Source: Weissella hellenica
GTDB taxonomy: Bacteria; Bacillota; Bacilli; Lactobacillales; Lactobacillaceae
Reading direction: 5' to 3'
NCBI RefSeq assembly: GCF_005405545.1
Contig: NZ_BJEG01000002.1
Location: 16,932-80,931, forward strand
DNA: 64,000 nt
Below, in pieces: positions 1 to 8,834 of this stretch; position 1 is the stretch's first letter; each line of letters opens with the position of its first letter. Under the pieces are notes generated by a model. The model was not told the DNA's origin, searched no databases, and saw nothing but the letters and a program-made list of their open reading frames with translations. The position numbers and the translations under genes were made by a program.

Positions 1-1632
1 AGGTTGCTGGGCCGCCCACAAATCACCACGATCAATTGCCGTATCTCGCCAATCGATCAAACGCTTTTGAATACCAATCTGCGTCATAAATCCATACAAC
101 TTCACTGCCATCTCACGGGCCGTCGTTGCATGTTGTAAATCTTTTATAAATGGTGCTACCACTTGGCTAATCTGATCATGAATTAACGACAATTGCGCAT
201 CTTTACTAGCTACGCGTTCACGAGTTACTTCATCATCACTAACTTGTGCTTGGCGATCATAACGCCAGGTATTTGTATTTGTCCATTGCCAACCACCGAT
301 ATTCTTAGCTAGCACAAAATTTTCAGTTTCTGTCAGTGCTTCCCGATAATCTGCTATCGATACATCAGCTGGTATGAATAATTCTGTTTTTAAAAAACTC
401 ATCACATCAGTAATTGTGTATGCTGGTGCCAAACGCAATAATTTATCCAAAAAAGCCACTAACGGGTGGGCCGCCATCGGCCGATCTAAATCCATGAACA
501 TGGGAATATTATAACGTTCAAAAACTGCTGGTATGATATTTTCATATTGGCCTAAATCACGAGTCATTAACAAATAATCTCGGTAACGTCGTTTACCACT
601 CGCAACTTCTTGGCGAATCAAACGCGCCATTTGTTCAACTTCCTGATAACGCGTGTGCAACTGCCACACGGTCACATCATCAGCTTGATAACCGGTCTGC
701 GTGATACCCGTTTGTTCGTACTGAATCCAAAATGATTCAATCGCCTGCATACTTGCACTAATTTTTCTTTGTGGTTCAATCGTCTTAGTGACAACCTGAA
801 TATCATGTTTAATCGAAAAATCACGTAGTTGTCGGCCTAATTTTTTTGGACGATAAAATAAATCATTTTCACTAATTGCTGCTTGCGTCAAACTTGCAGC
901 ACCATCATCAGCTGGTAACGCTAAAATAACCCCTGCACTGTAGGTAATCAAAGCTTCAACTAACCCTTGTTCCACTGATGTCATTTGCGAATAATCATTG
1001 ATTAAAAAATAATGATGCGAGATATCTGTTTGTCCAGTTGCTAAATAAACGCGTAACGCTAATAACAAGTCACTACTCAAATATTGTTCCCGCTGCATCA
1101 ATTCATTATCTAAATCTATTCCAATAGTCGCTAGATCGTGTAATTTCATCTGCAGAGTTTCTTGATTCGTTAATTGATCAGCCATTTTATTAACTTCTGA
1201 CCAACGTACACCAGATTGTTTTAATTCTAATAATTGGGTTGTAAATTGACCGATAAATCCTTGCTTTGACAACAAGTTACCATAAAGTTCCAACTCTTTT
1301 TTATTTTTTTCAAGTAACGTTTGTACCAACATGGTTAAACCATTTTGTGACATCGTTGCTTGTTGATACAACGGATCATTTTGCATGTAATACCATGCTA
1401 AACGACTCAAGGAAAAAACAGATACTCGTGGCACTGAAATAGCAGCACCATAATGCCCCGACAAATTAGCTAATCGATTTAAAACTTTAATTTCCGTTTC
1501 AAATTTAATGTGATTAGGCACCAAATAAAATATTTCTGCTTGATCATCATTAGCTAAAATATGTTGTGCCCGCTCTAATAAAGCTAGCTCATGATCAGCA
1601 CTTGCGCGACCAAACAATAATTCTAATGCCAT
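1..1632 (-). CDS. rexB: ATP-dependent nuclease subunit B (RexB/AddB type), N-terminal part
   Basis: The reading frame stays open from an ATG at 1632 to the left window edge, giving the first 544 residues of a protein that is normally about 1,150-1,200 long. The start (MALELLFGRASADHE) and the following helicase-like region resemble RexB/AddB, the subunit that works with RexA/AddA to resect double-strand breaks and load recombinase at Chi. A GGGGG ribosome binding site lies just before the ATG. The N-terminus has no clear Walker A motif, as is usual for RexB of lactic acid bacteria compared with AddB of Bacillus. The C-terminal nuclease domain and the expected downstream rexA lie outside the window. 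The assignment rests on pattern recognition without alignment. Confidence 0.8.
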   Translation of the reverse strand, partial: MALELLFGRASADHELALLERAQHILANDDQAEIFYLVPNHIKFETEIKVLNRLANLSGHYGAAISVPRVSVFSLSRLAWYYMQNDPLYQQATMSQNGLTMLVQTLLEKNKKELELYGNLLSKQGFIGQFTTQLLELKQSGVRWSEVNKMADQLTNQETLQMKLHDLATIGIDLDNELMQREQYLSSDLLLALRVYLATGQTDISHHYFLINDYSQMTSVEQGLVEALITYSAGVILALPADDGAASLTQAAISENDLFYRPKKLGRQLRDFSIKHDIQVVTKTIEPQRKISASMQAIESFWIQYEQTGITQTGYQADDVTVWQLHTRYQEVEQMARLIRQEVASGKRRYRDYLLMTRDLGQYENIIPAVFERYNIPMFMDLDRPMAAHPLVAFLDKLLRLAPAYTITDVMSFLKTELFIPADVSIADYREALTETENFVLAKNIGGWQWTNTNTWRYDRQAQVSDDEVTRERVASKDAQLSLIHDQISQVVAPFIKDLQHATTAREMAVKLYGFMTQIGIQKRLIDWRDTAIDRGDLWAAQQP

Positions 1633-1774
1633 TTTTCGCCCCCATTAATTGTCTTATTTGTTATTATTTTACCAGTTTTATCCATTGGATTAAATTTGGT
1701 TACATCATGATTTAGGTTACAAAAATCAGAACAGTTTAAATATCTCTCACTTGCTGTTAATTTAGTCATAAAAA

Positions 1775-1807
1775 TACCCCGAAAGTTAACCTTTTACTTT
1801 CGGGGTA
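1775..1807 (-). terminator. Intrinsic terminator of pepV
   Basis: A perfect 12-bp stem (TACCCCGAAAGT and its complement) encloses a 9-base loop. On the minus strand it is followed by TATTTTTATG. It lies 57 bases past the pepV stop. Confidence 0.85.
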
Positions 1808-1863
1808 CACATTTATAAGCCATTAATGACTCTTTATTTTTGCTTAAAAATCAGGGAATCTAT

Positions 1864-3267
1864 TTATTGACATAATCGCCATAACGATTCAGCAAAAATG
1901 GCCATCGTTTTAGTCAAATTAACGACGGGTATATTTTCATTTGCCTGATGACTGGTCACTTTTAAATCTGGAAACTGGCCACCAAAGGCAACGCCTCGTT
2001 TCAATAAACGCGCATATGAACCACCATTTGATGTTCTTGGTGGTAAGTACTGACCAGTTTGTTTAGCATAAACATCTGATAAAACTTGTACCAATTCATC
2101 TTCAACTGACACTAGATGTGGTGGCATCCCTGCTTGAACCTGATTTACCTCTGCTTTTAGCCCATTTAAATGGCGTTGAACTTGCGTAATAATTGCTTGT
2201 AAATTAACACCCTGCGGATAACGAAAATTCAATAAAATCGTCCCCTGACCACGATTACTATAGCGCATCACACCAACATTCAACGTTAAATCACCCATTT
2301 GGGCATCCTGATATGCTAACCCTAAACCATGCGCATATACATCTTGGTGAATGGTAAAACCAACAAAGTCAAGAAAAGCTCGGGCATCCCCACCAAAATC
2401 ATAATGACTCAAAAAATGAGCAAGGTAGGTGCCTGCATTTTTCCCATCAGCTGGATAGGCTCCATGTGCCTGTATACCCAACAGTGACAGTTTGAGCGTT
2501 TGACCAGTCTGTTTTGCATTACCATTTAAAAAAGGGTGTTGTTGTAAGAAATCATCAAAATCTCGCACCAAATCAACCCCATCAGGCACCATAATACGAG
2601 CCTTAGCTTCGCCTGGCACAACATTCGGTCGATTTCCGGATATAAAACGTTCTAAAATATAAATACCATTTGAACTGCTAGGAAATCTTAATTGTACCGT
2701 TTGAAAAGCTTTTTCCCCATTAATAACTGGGAATGCCCCATCAGGTGAAAAGCCCAATGTTGGTTCACCTTCTTGCTCAATATAACGTGGTATATCACGC
2801 CAACCATTTTCTTCATCAGTACCAATAATCAGTCTAATTTTACGCTTTAAAGGTCGCTTTTGATCAGCTAGCATTTTAATTGCATAATAAGCTGACATTA
2901 AATCTGCTTTCATATCAGCAGCACCCCGTCCAAAATATAGACCATCTAATATTTCTGGATTAAATGCTGGTCGTAACCAACCATCCCCTGCTGGAACAAC
3001 ATCGATATGCGTTAAAATACCAACCGTTTCAACAGCATCTTGTGGTCCAAATTCAATCCATGTCACCATGTTATCAACACGACTGTACTTAAACCCATCA
3101 CGACTGGCAAATGCCTCCATTTGACTCAAAGCACGAATCATGTCAATCCCAAACGGTGTCTGTGGCGTTTGCGTTTTTACATCCAACACAGAAGGAATCC
3201 GAATAATTTGATTTAAATCATTAATCAATGCTTGTTCGTACTGTTTTGCTTGTATCGCCCACGTCAT
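1864..3267 (-). CDS. pepV: Dipeptidase PepV (M20 metallopeptidase)
   Basis: This 467-residue cytoplasmic protein has the usual length of PepV, which hydrolyses dipeptides, and some tripeptides, taken up by the cell. The M20 zinc ligands are visible: H87 and D89 in THIDVV, D118 in GRGAADMK, and the acidic pair near residues 151-153 (GTDEENGW), which includes the catalytic Glu. The C-terminal part (NGGSYARLL, then SHQANENIP) holds the last ligand region. The gene has its own terminator downstream, and the next gene upstream is an amino-acid permease, so peptide hydrolysis and amino-acid exchange sit side by side. Confidence 0.93.
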   Translation of the reverse strand: MTWAIQAKQYEQALINDLNQIIRIPSVLDVKTQTPQTPFGIDMIRALSQMEAFASRDGFKYSRVDNMVTWIEFGPQDAVETVGILTHIDVVPAGDGWLRPAFNPEILDGLYFGRGAADMKADLMSAYYAIKMLADQKRPLKRKIRLIIGTDEENGWRDIPRYIEQEGEPTLGFSPDGAFPVINGEKAFQTVQLRFPSSSNGIYILERFISGNRPNVVPGEAKARIMVPDGVDLVRDFDDFLQQHPFLNGNAKQTGQTLKLSLLGIQAHGAYPADGKNAGTYLAHFLSHYDFGGDARAFLDFVGFTIHQDVYAHGLGLAYQDAQMGDLTLNVGVMRYSNRGQGTILLNFRYPQGVNLQAIITQVQRHLNGLKAEVNQVQAGMPPHLVSVEDELVQVLSDVYAKQTGQYLPPRTSNGGSYARLLKRGVAFGGQFPDLKVTSHQANENIPVVNLTKTMAIFAESLWRLCQ

Positions 3268-3339
3268 TATCCCTACCTCTAATTAAATTCTAATAGAGTT
3301 AGTGTACCGCGTTTTAACATTACTGACAATCATTCACAA

Positions 3340-4671
3340 TTAGTGCTGACGCCGATGATTATAGTAATAAAATACTGGTAAGCCAACAGCAACTAATAAC
3401 AAAGAAATAACGGCACCAGTGAAATCATTAATAATTGTTGAAAAAATAACAAAGAGGGCGCCGAAAATAGCAACTAATGGCGTAATTGGAAACAAAGGTG
3501 TCTTAAACAAAGTCTTTTCATCTAATGTTGCATCAGTCTTTTTATGACGCAAGATGAAAACACCAATAAACGCAGCGGTATAAAAAATCCAAATTGTAAA
3601 AATAGCAATATCTGACAAACGATCGACACCATTTGTATAAATAATCGCTAGGGCAATCGTCATACCAGCAACCGTCAAAATGGCGTTAGTTGGCTCTTGT
3701 GTTTTACGAGTTAATTTTGATAAATATTTTGGAAACAAGCCATCCAAAGACATTGCGTAGGCCATCCGAGGAAATGACATCATTTTCCCATTCAATGTCC
3801 CTAACATTGAAATAATAATGGCTATACTCAAAGCACGTCCGCCTAAATCACCAAAAGCAGCACGTACAACGGCGAACGTTGCATTATTTTGTAACGCAAC
3901 AATTTTATCTGATGGTAATGCATGGTACACACCAAATGAAACACCGACATAGGCAACCACAATGATACTAACACCACCGACAAGCGACCGTGGTAAGTCG
4001 CGCCGTGGGTTCTTTAATTCACCAGCAATATTAGCCAATAAAATCCAGCCATCGTAGGCAAATAACGTGGCCAAGATCGCCATTCCAAATCCACCACCGT
4101 GGGTCACAGTATGTGTCACAGTTTGTCCAAGGGCATCAACCTTCCCGAAAAATAGTCCATAAATAATTAAAATTGCAATGGGAATTAATTTAATTGATGT
4201 TGTTAATACTTGGAAACCTGCTGCAACGCGATTTTCAAACAAGTTGACTGCGGCAATGAAGACAACATACAAAACAGAAATCCAAGTAGCATATTTCGTT
4301 GATACACCCAAAAAGTTAGCAGTTAAAAAGGCAGCATATCCTGCAATTGATGCTATAACTGCCGGTGCGTAGATAACAACTTGCATCCACCCTGTTAAAA
4401 AGCCGGCAACGGGACCATATAAAGATTCAATATAGCTATAAAGTCCGCCAGTCTTAGGTAAACGTGCGCCAATTTCAGCAATTGTTAAACCCGCTGCCAG
4501 CGTAATAATTCCTCCCGCTAGCCAAGCTAATAACCCTAATGTTGATGAACCAGCGGTTTGTAAAACACCTGCTTGCTTAAAAAATATTCCAGAACCAATT
4601 ACCGTCCCCACTACCAACGATAATCCTGACCAAATTCCCATCGATCGCTTTAACTCAACATCCTGCGCCAT
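3340..4671 (-). CDS. APC-family amino-acid permease (probably serine/threonine- or asparagine-related exchanger)
   Basis: This 443-residue integral membrane protein has about 12 hydrophobic segments and the APC-family start GLSLVVGTVIGSGIFF, the glycine-rich substrate-backbone binding loop of TM1. Overall it looks like the SteT/YfnA-type amino-acid exchangers of Firmicutes. AGGAG lies 8 bases before the ATG. The leader upstream encodes a short peptide with six consecutive Asn codons followed by an intrinsic terminator, so expression probably rises when charged tRNA-Asn is scarce. That regulation points to asparagine or a metabolically linked amino acid as substrate, but the protein alone does not establish specificity. 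Confidence 0.88.
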   Translation of the reverse strand: MAQDVELKRSMGIWSGLSLVVGTVIGSGIFFKQAGVLQTAGSSTLGLLAWLAGGIITLAAGLTIAEIGARLPKTGGLYSYIESLYGPVAGFLTGWMQVVIYAPAVIASIAGYAAFLTANFLGVSTKYATWISVLYVVFIAAVNLFENRVAAGFQVLTTSIKLIPIAILIIYGLFFGKVDALGQTVTHTVTHGGGFGMAILATLFAYDGWILLANIAGELKNPRRDLPRSLVGGVSIIVVAYVGVSFGVYHALPSDKIVALQNNATFAVVRAAFGDLGGRALSIAIIISMLGTLNGKMMSFPRMAYAMSLDGLFPKYLSKLTRKTQEPTNAILTVAGMTIALAIIYTNGVDRLSDIAIFTIWIFYTAAFIGVFILRHKKTDATLDEKTLFKTPLFPITPLVAIFGALFVIFSTIINDFTGAVISLLLVAVGLPVFYYYNHRRQH

Positions 4672-4704
4672 ATAATCACTCTCCTAATGTAAAAATAAAC
4701 AAAA

Positions 4705-4740
4705 AAGCAGTCATCCAATTTAGTAATTGGGTGACTGCTT
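4705..4740 (-). terminator. Attenuator terminator in permease leader
   Basis: Two 16-base arms (AAGCAGTCA-CCAATT type), with one C-A mismatch on the transcribed strand and a 4-base loop, are followed by TTTTTTG. The hairpin lies between the leader peptide and the permease start. Its 5' arm (CACCCAATTAC) can instead pair with GTGATTGGGCG inside the leader peptide coding region (4774-4784), which would act as an antiterminator. Confidence 0.88.
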
Positions 4741-4763
4741 GATAAGTACTCACAGTTTAAGCG

Positions 4764-4838
4764 TTACACAAAACGCCCAATCACTAATTGTGTTGAGTTC
4801 AAGCGATTATTATTATTATTGTTCATAAATACAACCAT
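4764..4838 (-). CDS. Asparagine-rich leader peptide (24 aa)
   Basis: A 24-codon ORF starts with ATG at 4838, preceded 10 bases upstream by a perfect AAGGAG (4849-4854), and ends with TAA at 4764. It reads MVVFM, then six consecutive Asn codons (AAC followed by five AAT), then RLNSTQLVIGRFV with a seventh Asn. The position is that of a classical attenuation leader peptide: promoter, ribosome binding site, run of regulatory codons, overlapping alternative pairing segment, terminator, transporter gene. A ribosome stalled on the Asn run would leave the distal part of the ORF free to form the antiterminator. I infer the function from layout alone. Confidence 0.85.
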   Translation of the reverse strand: MVVFMNNNNNNRLNSTQLVIGRFV

Positions 4839-4886
4839 TTGTTTAACTCTCCTTAATCAATGTACGGGTTTTGCTTAACCAAATAA

Positions 4887-4915
4887 ATATTAGCATACTT
4901 TATACCACATAACAA
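4887..4915 (-). promoter_or_regulatory. Promoter of leader peptide and permease
   Basis: On the minus strand, TTGTTA and TAATAT are 17 bases apart, with an extended TGC directly before the -10. The RNA start would fall about 25-30 bases before the leader peptide ribosome binding site. Confidence 0.6.
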
Positions 4916-4939
4916 CATAAATAAATTTATATTGTTATT

Positions 4940-6367
4940 TTATGCTTCGTCATACCATGAATAATGGTACATTTCACCAGTGGGCTTATCAACACGTTCA
5001 TACGTGTGGGCCCCAAAATAATCGCGCTGGGCTTGAATTAAATTAGCTGGTAACACTGCTGAACGATATGAATCATAATAAGCTACTGCTGCTGACAGTG
5101 ATGGAACTGGGACACCCGCAGTAGTTGCTAATGCAATCACGCGACGAGCAGCATCCTGGTAAGACTCAGCAATTTGCTTAAAGTATGGTGATAGTAACAA
5201 ATTGTGCAAATCAGGCGTTTCATCATACGCATCAGTAATGCGTTGCAAGAATTGTGCACGAATAATTGCACCAGCACGCCACAATTGGGCTAATTCACCA
5301 AACGGCAATGACCACTCATAGTGGTTTGAAGCCATCCGTAATTGATCAAACCCTTGTGCATATGACATCACTTTACCAAAATACAAAGCTTTACGAATAT
5401 CTTCAATCGTTGCATTTTCGTCACCCTGGAATTCATAATTTGGTCCTGCTAATACTTCAGAAGCCGCAACACGATCTGTTTTTAATGCTGAAATATATCG
5501 TGCATAAACAGATTCTGTGATTAAGGATTGTGGCGCCCCAACTTCTAATGCTGATTGTGATGACCACTTACCAGTTCCCTTATTACCGGCACGGTCCAGA
5601 ATCATATCAACCATTGGCTTGCCTGAACCTAAATCATCATCCCGCGTTAGAATATCTGCTGTAATTTCAATCAAATACGAGTCTAACTCACCTGTATTCC
5701 ATTGCGCAAAAGTATCAGCTAAATGCTGCTTATCTAATTTAAGGATGCGTTTTAACATATCATATGATTCAGCAATAAGTTGCATATCGCCATATTCAAT
5801 CCCATTGTGCACCATCTTCACATAGTGACCAGCACCATCAGGTCCAATATACGTAACCGTTGGCTTACCATCTTCAGGTGCCTTAGCTGCAATTTCTTGC
5901 AAAATTGGTTCTACTAAATCATAAGCAGCCCGCTGACCACCTGGCATCATCGAAGGCCCTTGCAAGGCTCCTAATTCACCACCAGATACCCCCATGCCAA
6001 TAAAGTTAACTCCTGATTTTTCTAACTTTTCTGAACGACGAATCGTATCTTCAAAGAAAGTATTACCACCATCTAATAAAATATCACCTTCATCTAGATA
6101 AGGTAATAATTCTTCAATAACGGTATCAGTTCCGGCACCTGCCTTAACCATCAATAAAATACGTCGTGGCTTTTGAATTGATGTGACAAAATCCTCAATT
6201 GAATAACTAGGTACAAATCCTGAATCAGGATGCTTGGCTACCAAGTCTTCCGTACGCCCGGATGTACGATTATAAAGTGCTACTTTATAGCCACGTGATG
6301 CGACATTTAAGGCTAAGTTACGCCCCATAACAGCTAATCCTACAACCCCAAATTCTGCTGTTGCCAT
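4940..6367 (-). CDS. gnd: 6-phosphogluconate dehydrogenase, decarboxylating
   Basis: This 475-residue protein matches the family length. It starts with a Rossmann NADP-binding motif ([12 protein letters not shown]), carries the substrate-binding signature [14 protein letters not shown] with MPGG following, and has [13 protein letters not shown], which holds the catalytic Lys and the HNGIEY signature. It oxidises 6-phosphogluconate to ribulose 5-phosphate and CO2 with NADPH production. That is the committed step of the phosphoketolase (heterofermentative) route in this group of bacteria. The gene appears to be monocistronic. Confidence 0.96.
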   Translation of the reverse strand: MATAEFGVVGLAVMGRNLALNVASRGYKVALYNRTSGRTEDLVAKHPDSGFVPSYSIEDFVTSIQKPRRILLMVKAGAGTDTVIEELLPYLDEGDILLDGGNTFFEDTIRRSEKLEKSGVNFIGMGVSGGELGALQGPSMMPGGQRAAYDLVEPILQEIAAKAPEDGKPTVTYIGPDGAGHYVKMVHNGIEYGDMQLIAESYDMLKRILKLDKQHLADTFAQWNTGELDSYLIEITADILTRDDDLGSGKPMVDMILDRAGNKGTGKWSSQSALEVGAPQSLITESVYARYISALKTDRVAASEVLAGPNYEFQGDENATIEDIRKALYFGKVMSYAQGFDQLRMASNHYEWSLPFGELAQLWRAGAIIRAQFLQRITDAYDETPDLHNLLLSPYFKQIAESYQDAARRVIALATTAGVPVPSLSAAVAYYDSYRSAVLPANLIQAQRDYFGAHTYERVDKPTGEMYHYSWYDEA

Positions 6368-6463
6368 ATTTAAATCCCCCTATTGCTCAAATAAAAAATA
6401 GTCTGTATGCATTATTTTAACCTGAGATTTATAAAATAACAGCACAATATTTGATAATAAAAA

Positions 6464-6778
6464 TTAACTGGTATAGTTTGTTAATAATTGCTTTTTCAAT
6501 GATTCTGGTCCCATCGTTGTTAAAAAGCGCGAAATTGGATTGAAGTCATGCCGATTTTTAAACGCTAATGGTCTAATTGCAATCAACATCACAAATAAAT
6601 TATTTTCTGTTAAAAATAATTGGCCTGGTTCTAGTAGCTTGCCTTTAGTGTGTTTACCAATACGCCAACTATGAAATGTTACTTGGTCTATTTTATTTTC
6701 TTTTAGCGCATACTGACCATCATTGGCTTGCTGCACCACCACGCCAATTAATTCTGCTGTTGGATATTTACTTGCCAT
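6464..6778 (-). CDS. Conserved hypothetical protein, 104 aa
   Basis: This is a small soluble protein without a signal peptide, membrane segment or recognisable motif. It is mixed alpha/beta in appearance, with a beta-rich middle (LFLTENNLFVMLIAIRPLAF) and a short charged C-terminal helix. The upstream GAGGAGC suits the ATG at 6778. The gap to gnd is 96 bases in the same direction, so the two could be transcribed together, with this gene first. I do not recognise the family. Confidence 0.6.
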   Translation of the reverse strand: MASKYPTAELIGVVVQQANDGQYALKENKIDQVTFHSWRIGKHTKGKLLEPGQLFLTENNLFVMLIAIRPLAFKNRHDFNPISRFLTTMGPESLKKQLLTNYTS

Positions 6779-6904
6779 CGTTTAATGCTCCTCGTTAGTC
6801 TTTGCTATTTCATCGCTAATTCATTTTTTATTTTTACCTATATTTTATAATCACTGCGTTTATTTATCATCCGATATCCAATAATTTTTATTTTTAAATA
6901 ACAA

Positions 6905-6944
6905 AAAAACCGTACCAATGTATATCTACATCAGTACGGTTTTT
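6905..6944 (-). terminator. Intrinsic terminator of the 45-aa gene
   Basis: AAAAACCGTAC pairs with its complement, an inner ATGTA/TACAT stem extends the hairpin, and a T-rich tail follows on the minus strand. Confidence 0.85.
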
Positions 6945-6968
6945 GTTTAATCACTAATTAAAATCAAA

Positions 6969-7106
6969 TTACTTTGATTCCAATTCAGTTTTACCCTTGG
7001 CCCATTGTTGGATGTTAACAATTTCAGCATGACGTGCCTTCTTTGCTTGGTCATGTGAAACTGGACGACGGCTGGCCCATGAGTTATATGGTGACTTTAC
7101 TGCCAT
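6969..7106 (-). CDS. Small basic protein, 45 aa
   Basis: A 45-codon ORF begins with ATG at 7106, preceded by GGAGGAATTAAACT, and ends at 6969. Twenty-four bases later there is a strong terminator. The protein starts MAVKSPYNSWASRRPVSHDQ, is rich in Lys, Arg and Gln, and has no membrane segment. A strong ribosome binding site, high-quality coding and a dedicated terminator all argue that it is a real, well-expressed gene. I do not recognise the family. Its size and charge would suit a ribosome-associated or nucleic-acid-binding protein, but that is a guess. Confidence 0.75.
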   Translation of the reverse strand: MAVKSPYNSWASRRPVSHDQAKKARHAEIVNIQQWAKGKTELESK

Positions 7107-7294
7107 AGTTTAATTCCTCCATTTTTGTTATCGATAACTTTTAAAGTATACCGATATTCAACAAATTAGTCAACTCCTCATTACCGTTAGATGACAGAAT
7201 TTCTAAATAAGCAGTAATCATTTGCTTTCCGGTTGCTCATTTCTTATAATTAGTAAGTGATATAGTCTTTATTTTATGAGGGAGGTCATCTATT

Positions 7295-7690
7295 ATGGCT
7301 AAATTAACTGATGATATGAAAAAAATGATACAAGAGCAATTTCCATTTTTAGCTACCGCCGATGAAAACGGCATGCCAAAAGTCGGCCCAAAAGGATCAT
7401 TACACGTGTTAGATGACTCACACTTAGTATATTTCGAACACACTTTCCATCACGCGTACCATAATTTACAACAAAACGGTCGCGCTGCTGTGGCTGTTGC
7501 TGACCGCGAGGCACAAAAAGGTTTCCGTTTCGAAGGTCAAGCTCACATACATGAGAATGATGATTTAGCTAACGAACTCTTGCCTGAAAGTATTTTTGAC
7601 CGTTTCCCAAGGGCTGCGCTTGTTATTATCGATGTAGAGCACATTTTTAAATTAGACAATACACTAGAAGCCGGCACACAAATTGCTTAA
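7295..7690 (+). CDS. Pyridoxamine 5'-phosphate oxidase-like flavin protein
   Basis: This 131-residue protein has the small split-barrel fold signature of PNPOx-like proteins: an N-terminal helix, then FLATADENGMPKVGPKGS, a typical FMN-contacting strand-turn-strand, and a second block around NGRAAVAVADREAQKGFRFEG. Members bind FMN, F420 or haem and act as reductases or of unknown role. It is too short to be the true vitamin B6 oxidase PdxH. GGGAGGTCATCTATT precedes the ATG. It is a single gene with its own terminator, divergent from the 45-aa gene. Confidence 0.8.
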   Translation: MAKLTDDMKKMIQEQFPFLATADENGMPKVGPKGSLHVLDDSHLVYFEHTFHHAYHNLQQNGRAAVAVADREAQKGFRFEGQAHIHENDDLANELLPESIFDRFPRAALVIIDVEHIFKLDNTLEAGTQIA

Positions 7691-7723
7691 CTGACGATTT
7701 CATTATCTTTATAATCGAACCCG

Positions 7724-7769
7724 AGACCGACAAGCTAACCATTTAATATGGCTGACTTGTCGGTCTTTA
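7724..7769 (+). terminator. Intrinsic terminator
   Basis: AGACCGACAAG pairs with CTTGTCGGTCT, an inner AGCTAACC/GGCTGA region adds partial pairing, and TTTATAT follows. Confidence 0.8.
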
Positions 7770-7847
7770 TATATACCAGACATTGTTATACTATGATAGG
7801 ATACCTTAAAAATATATGGATGAATTAATAAAGAAAAGAGCACTATC

Positions 7848-8768
7848 ATGATTAACAAACAACCACTATCTGCCAACGCTACTTGGTATCAAATTGATGA
7901 ATTAACCCCTGAGGACCGCGAATGGCTGGTCCATTCCAAAAACATTCCAAACGAAATCATAAACTATGCTATCGACCCTTATGAAAGTGCACGTATGGAA
8001 TTTGATGATGAACACCATTATAATCTAATGATTTTTGACGTTGTTACCCCGACATCAAATCGGGCAACAACTGAACCAATTAGCTTTTTATATAACATCG
8101 ACCAACCTGATTTGTACATATTTACACGTAAAGAAACTGACTATGTCATTAATTACATAACAAAATTCACCAACGAAACAGCTGAGAATTCACAAATACA
8201 ACCAATTGATTTCATCCTCAACGTTGCCGAAAAACTGTCCGGTGAATTTATGAAGTCAATTTTAAATATCAATCGGAAACGTCTATCTATTCAAAGCTCA
8301 ATCAAGTCAACTAAACCTACTCAACCCGCCATCAATCAACTAATGTCTTTACAAACAGACTTAATTTATTTAATTAATTCATTACAAACAGACCATACGT
8401 TACTAACAACACTTAAAAAACATGATCACAATACTCTAAATTCTCGTCAAATTGAACGAATTGAAGATGTTGAAGTTGAATTAAAACAAGCTTTAGATAC
8501 TAGTAAACTTTCTCAAGAGGTTACCAGCAGCGTTGCCAATGCTTTTGATAATGTTGCCAATGCCAATCTAAATTGGACCATGAAATTATTAACCGTTTCA
8601 TCAATCGTTTTAACTGTTCCCACGATTATTTCTGGATTTTTCGGTCAAAATGTCATCTTACCATTAACACGCGTTAACGATGGTTGGATATACACTATCT
8701 TGATTACCGTTATTTTTATGATTATTATCACGCTCATTCTATGGCATTATGGTTTCTTTAAAAAATAA
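7848..8768 (+). CDS. CorA-family divalent cation channel, variant GQN motif
   Basis: This 306-residue protein has a long acidic cytoplasmic N-terminal domain, a long helix around residues 195-235 and two C-terminal transmembrane helices (about 245-268 and 282-302), which is the CorA architecture. The invariant GMN motif at the end of TM1 reads GQN here (GFFGQNVILP). The acidic loop after it (TRVNDGWIY) is kept. CorA proteins carry Mg2+, Co2+ or Ni2+ and form pentamers. A Met-to-Gln change in the selectivity motif may alter specificity or conductance. Other divergent CorA-like proteins exist, so the transported ion is open. Confidence 0.85.
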   Translation: MINKQPLSANATWYQIDELTPEDREWLVHSKNIPNEIINYAIDPYESARMEFDDEHHYNLMIFDVVTPTSNRATTEPISFLYNIDQPDLYIFTRKETDYVINYITKFTNETAENSQIQPIDFILNVAEKLSGEFMKSILNINRKRLSIQSSIKSTKPTQPAINQLMSLQTDLIYLINSLQTDHTLLTTLKKHDHNTLNSRQIERIEDVEVELKQALDTSKLSQEVTSSVANAFDNVANANLNWTMKLLTVSSIVLTVPTIISGFFGQNVILPLTRVNDGWIYTILITVIFMIIITLILWHYGFFKK

Positions 8769-8776
8769 ATAAGATT

Positions 8777-8824
8777 AAAAAATGTAATGACAGTAGTTTA
8801 GAACTAACATCATTACATTTTTTA
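8777..8824. terminator. Bidirectional terminator between convergent genes
   Basis: AAAAAATGTAATGA pairs with TCATTACATTTTTT around a long loop. It lies between the corA-like stop and the FemAB-type stop and can serve both strands. Confidence 0.8.
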
Positions 8825-8834
8825 TTTATTCACA

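Noticed and set aside
4909..4938. Terminator of gnd upstream of the permease leader
   Set aside because: A 14-base dyad exists, but on the transcribed strand it is followed by GTGG and not by a T tract, and it overlaps the leader promoter.
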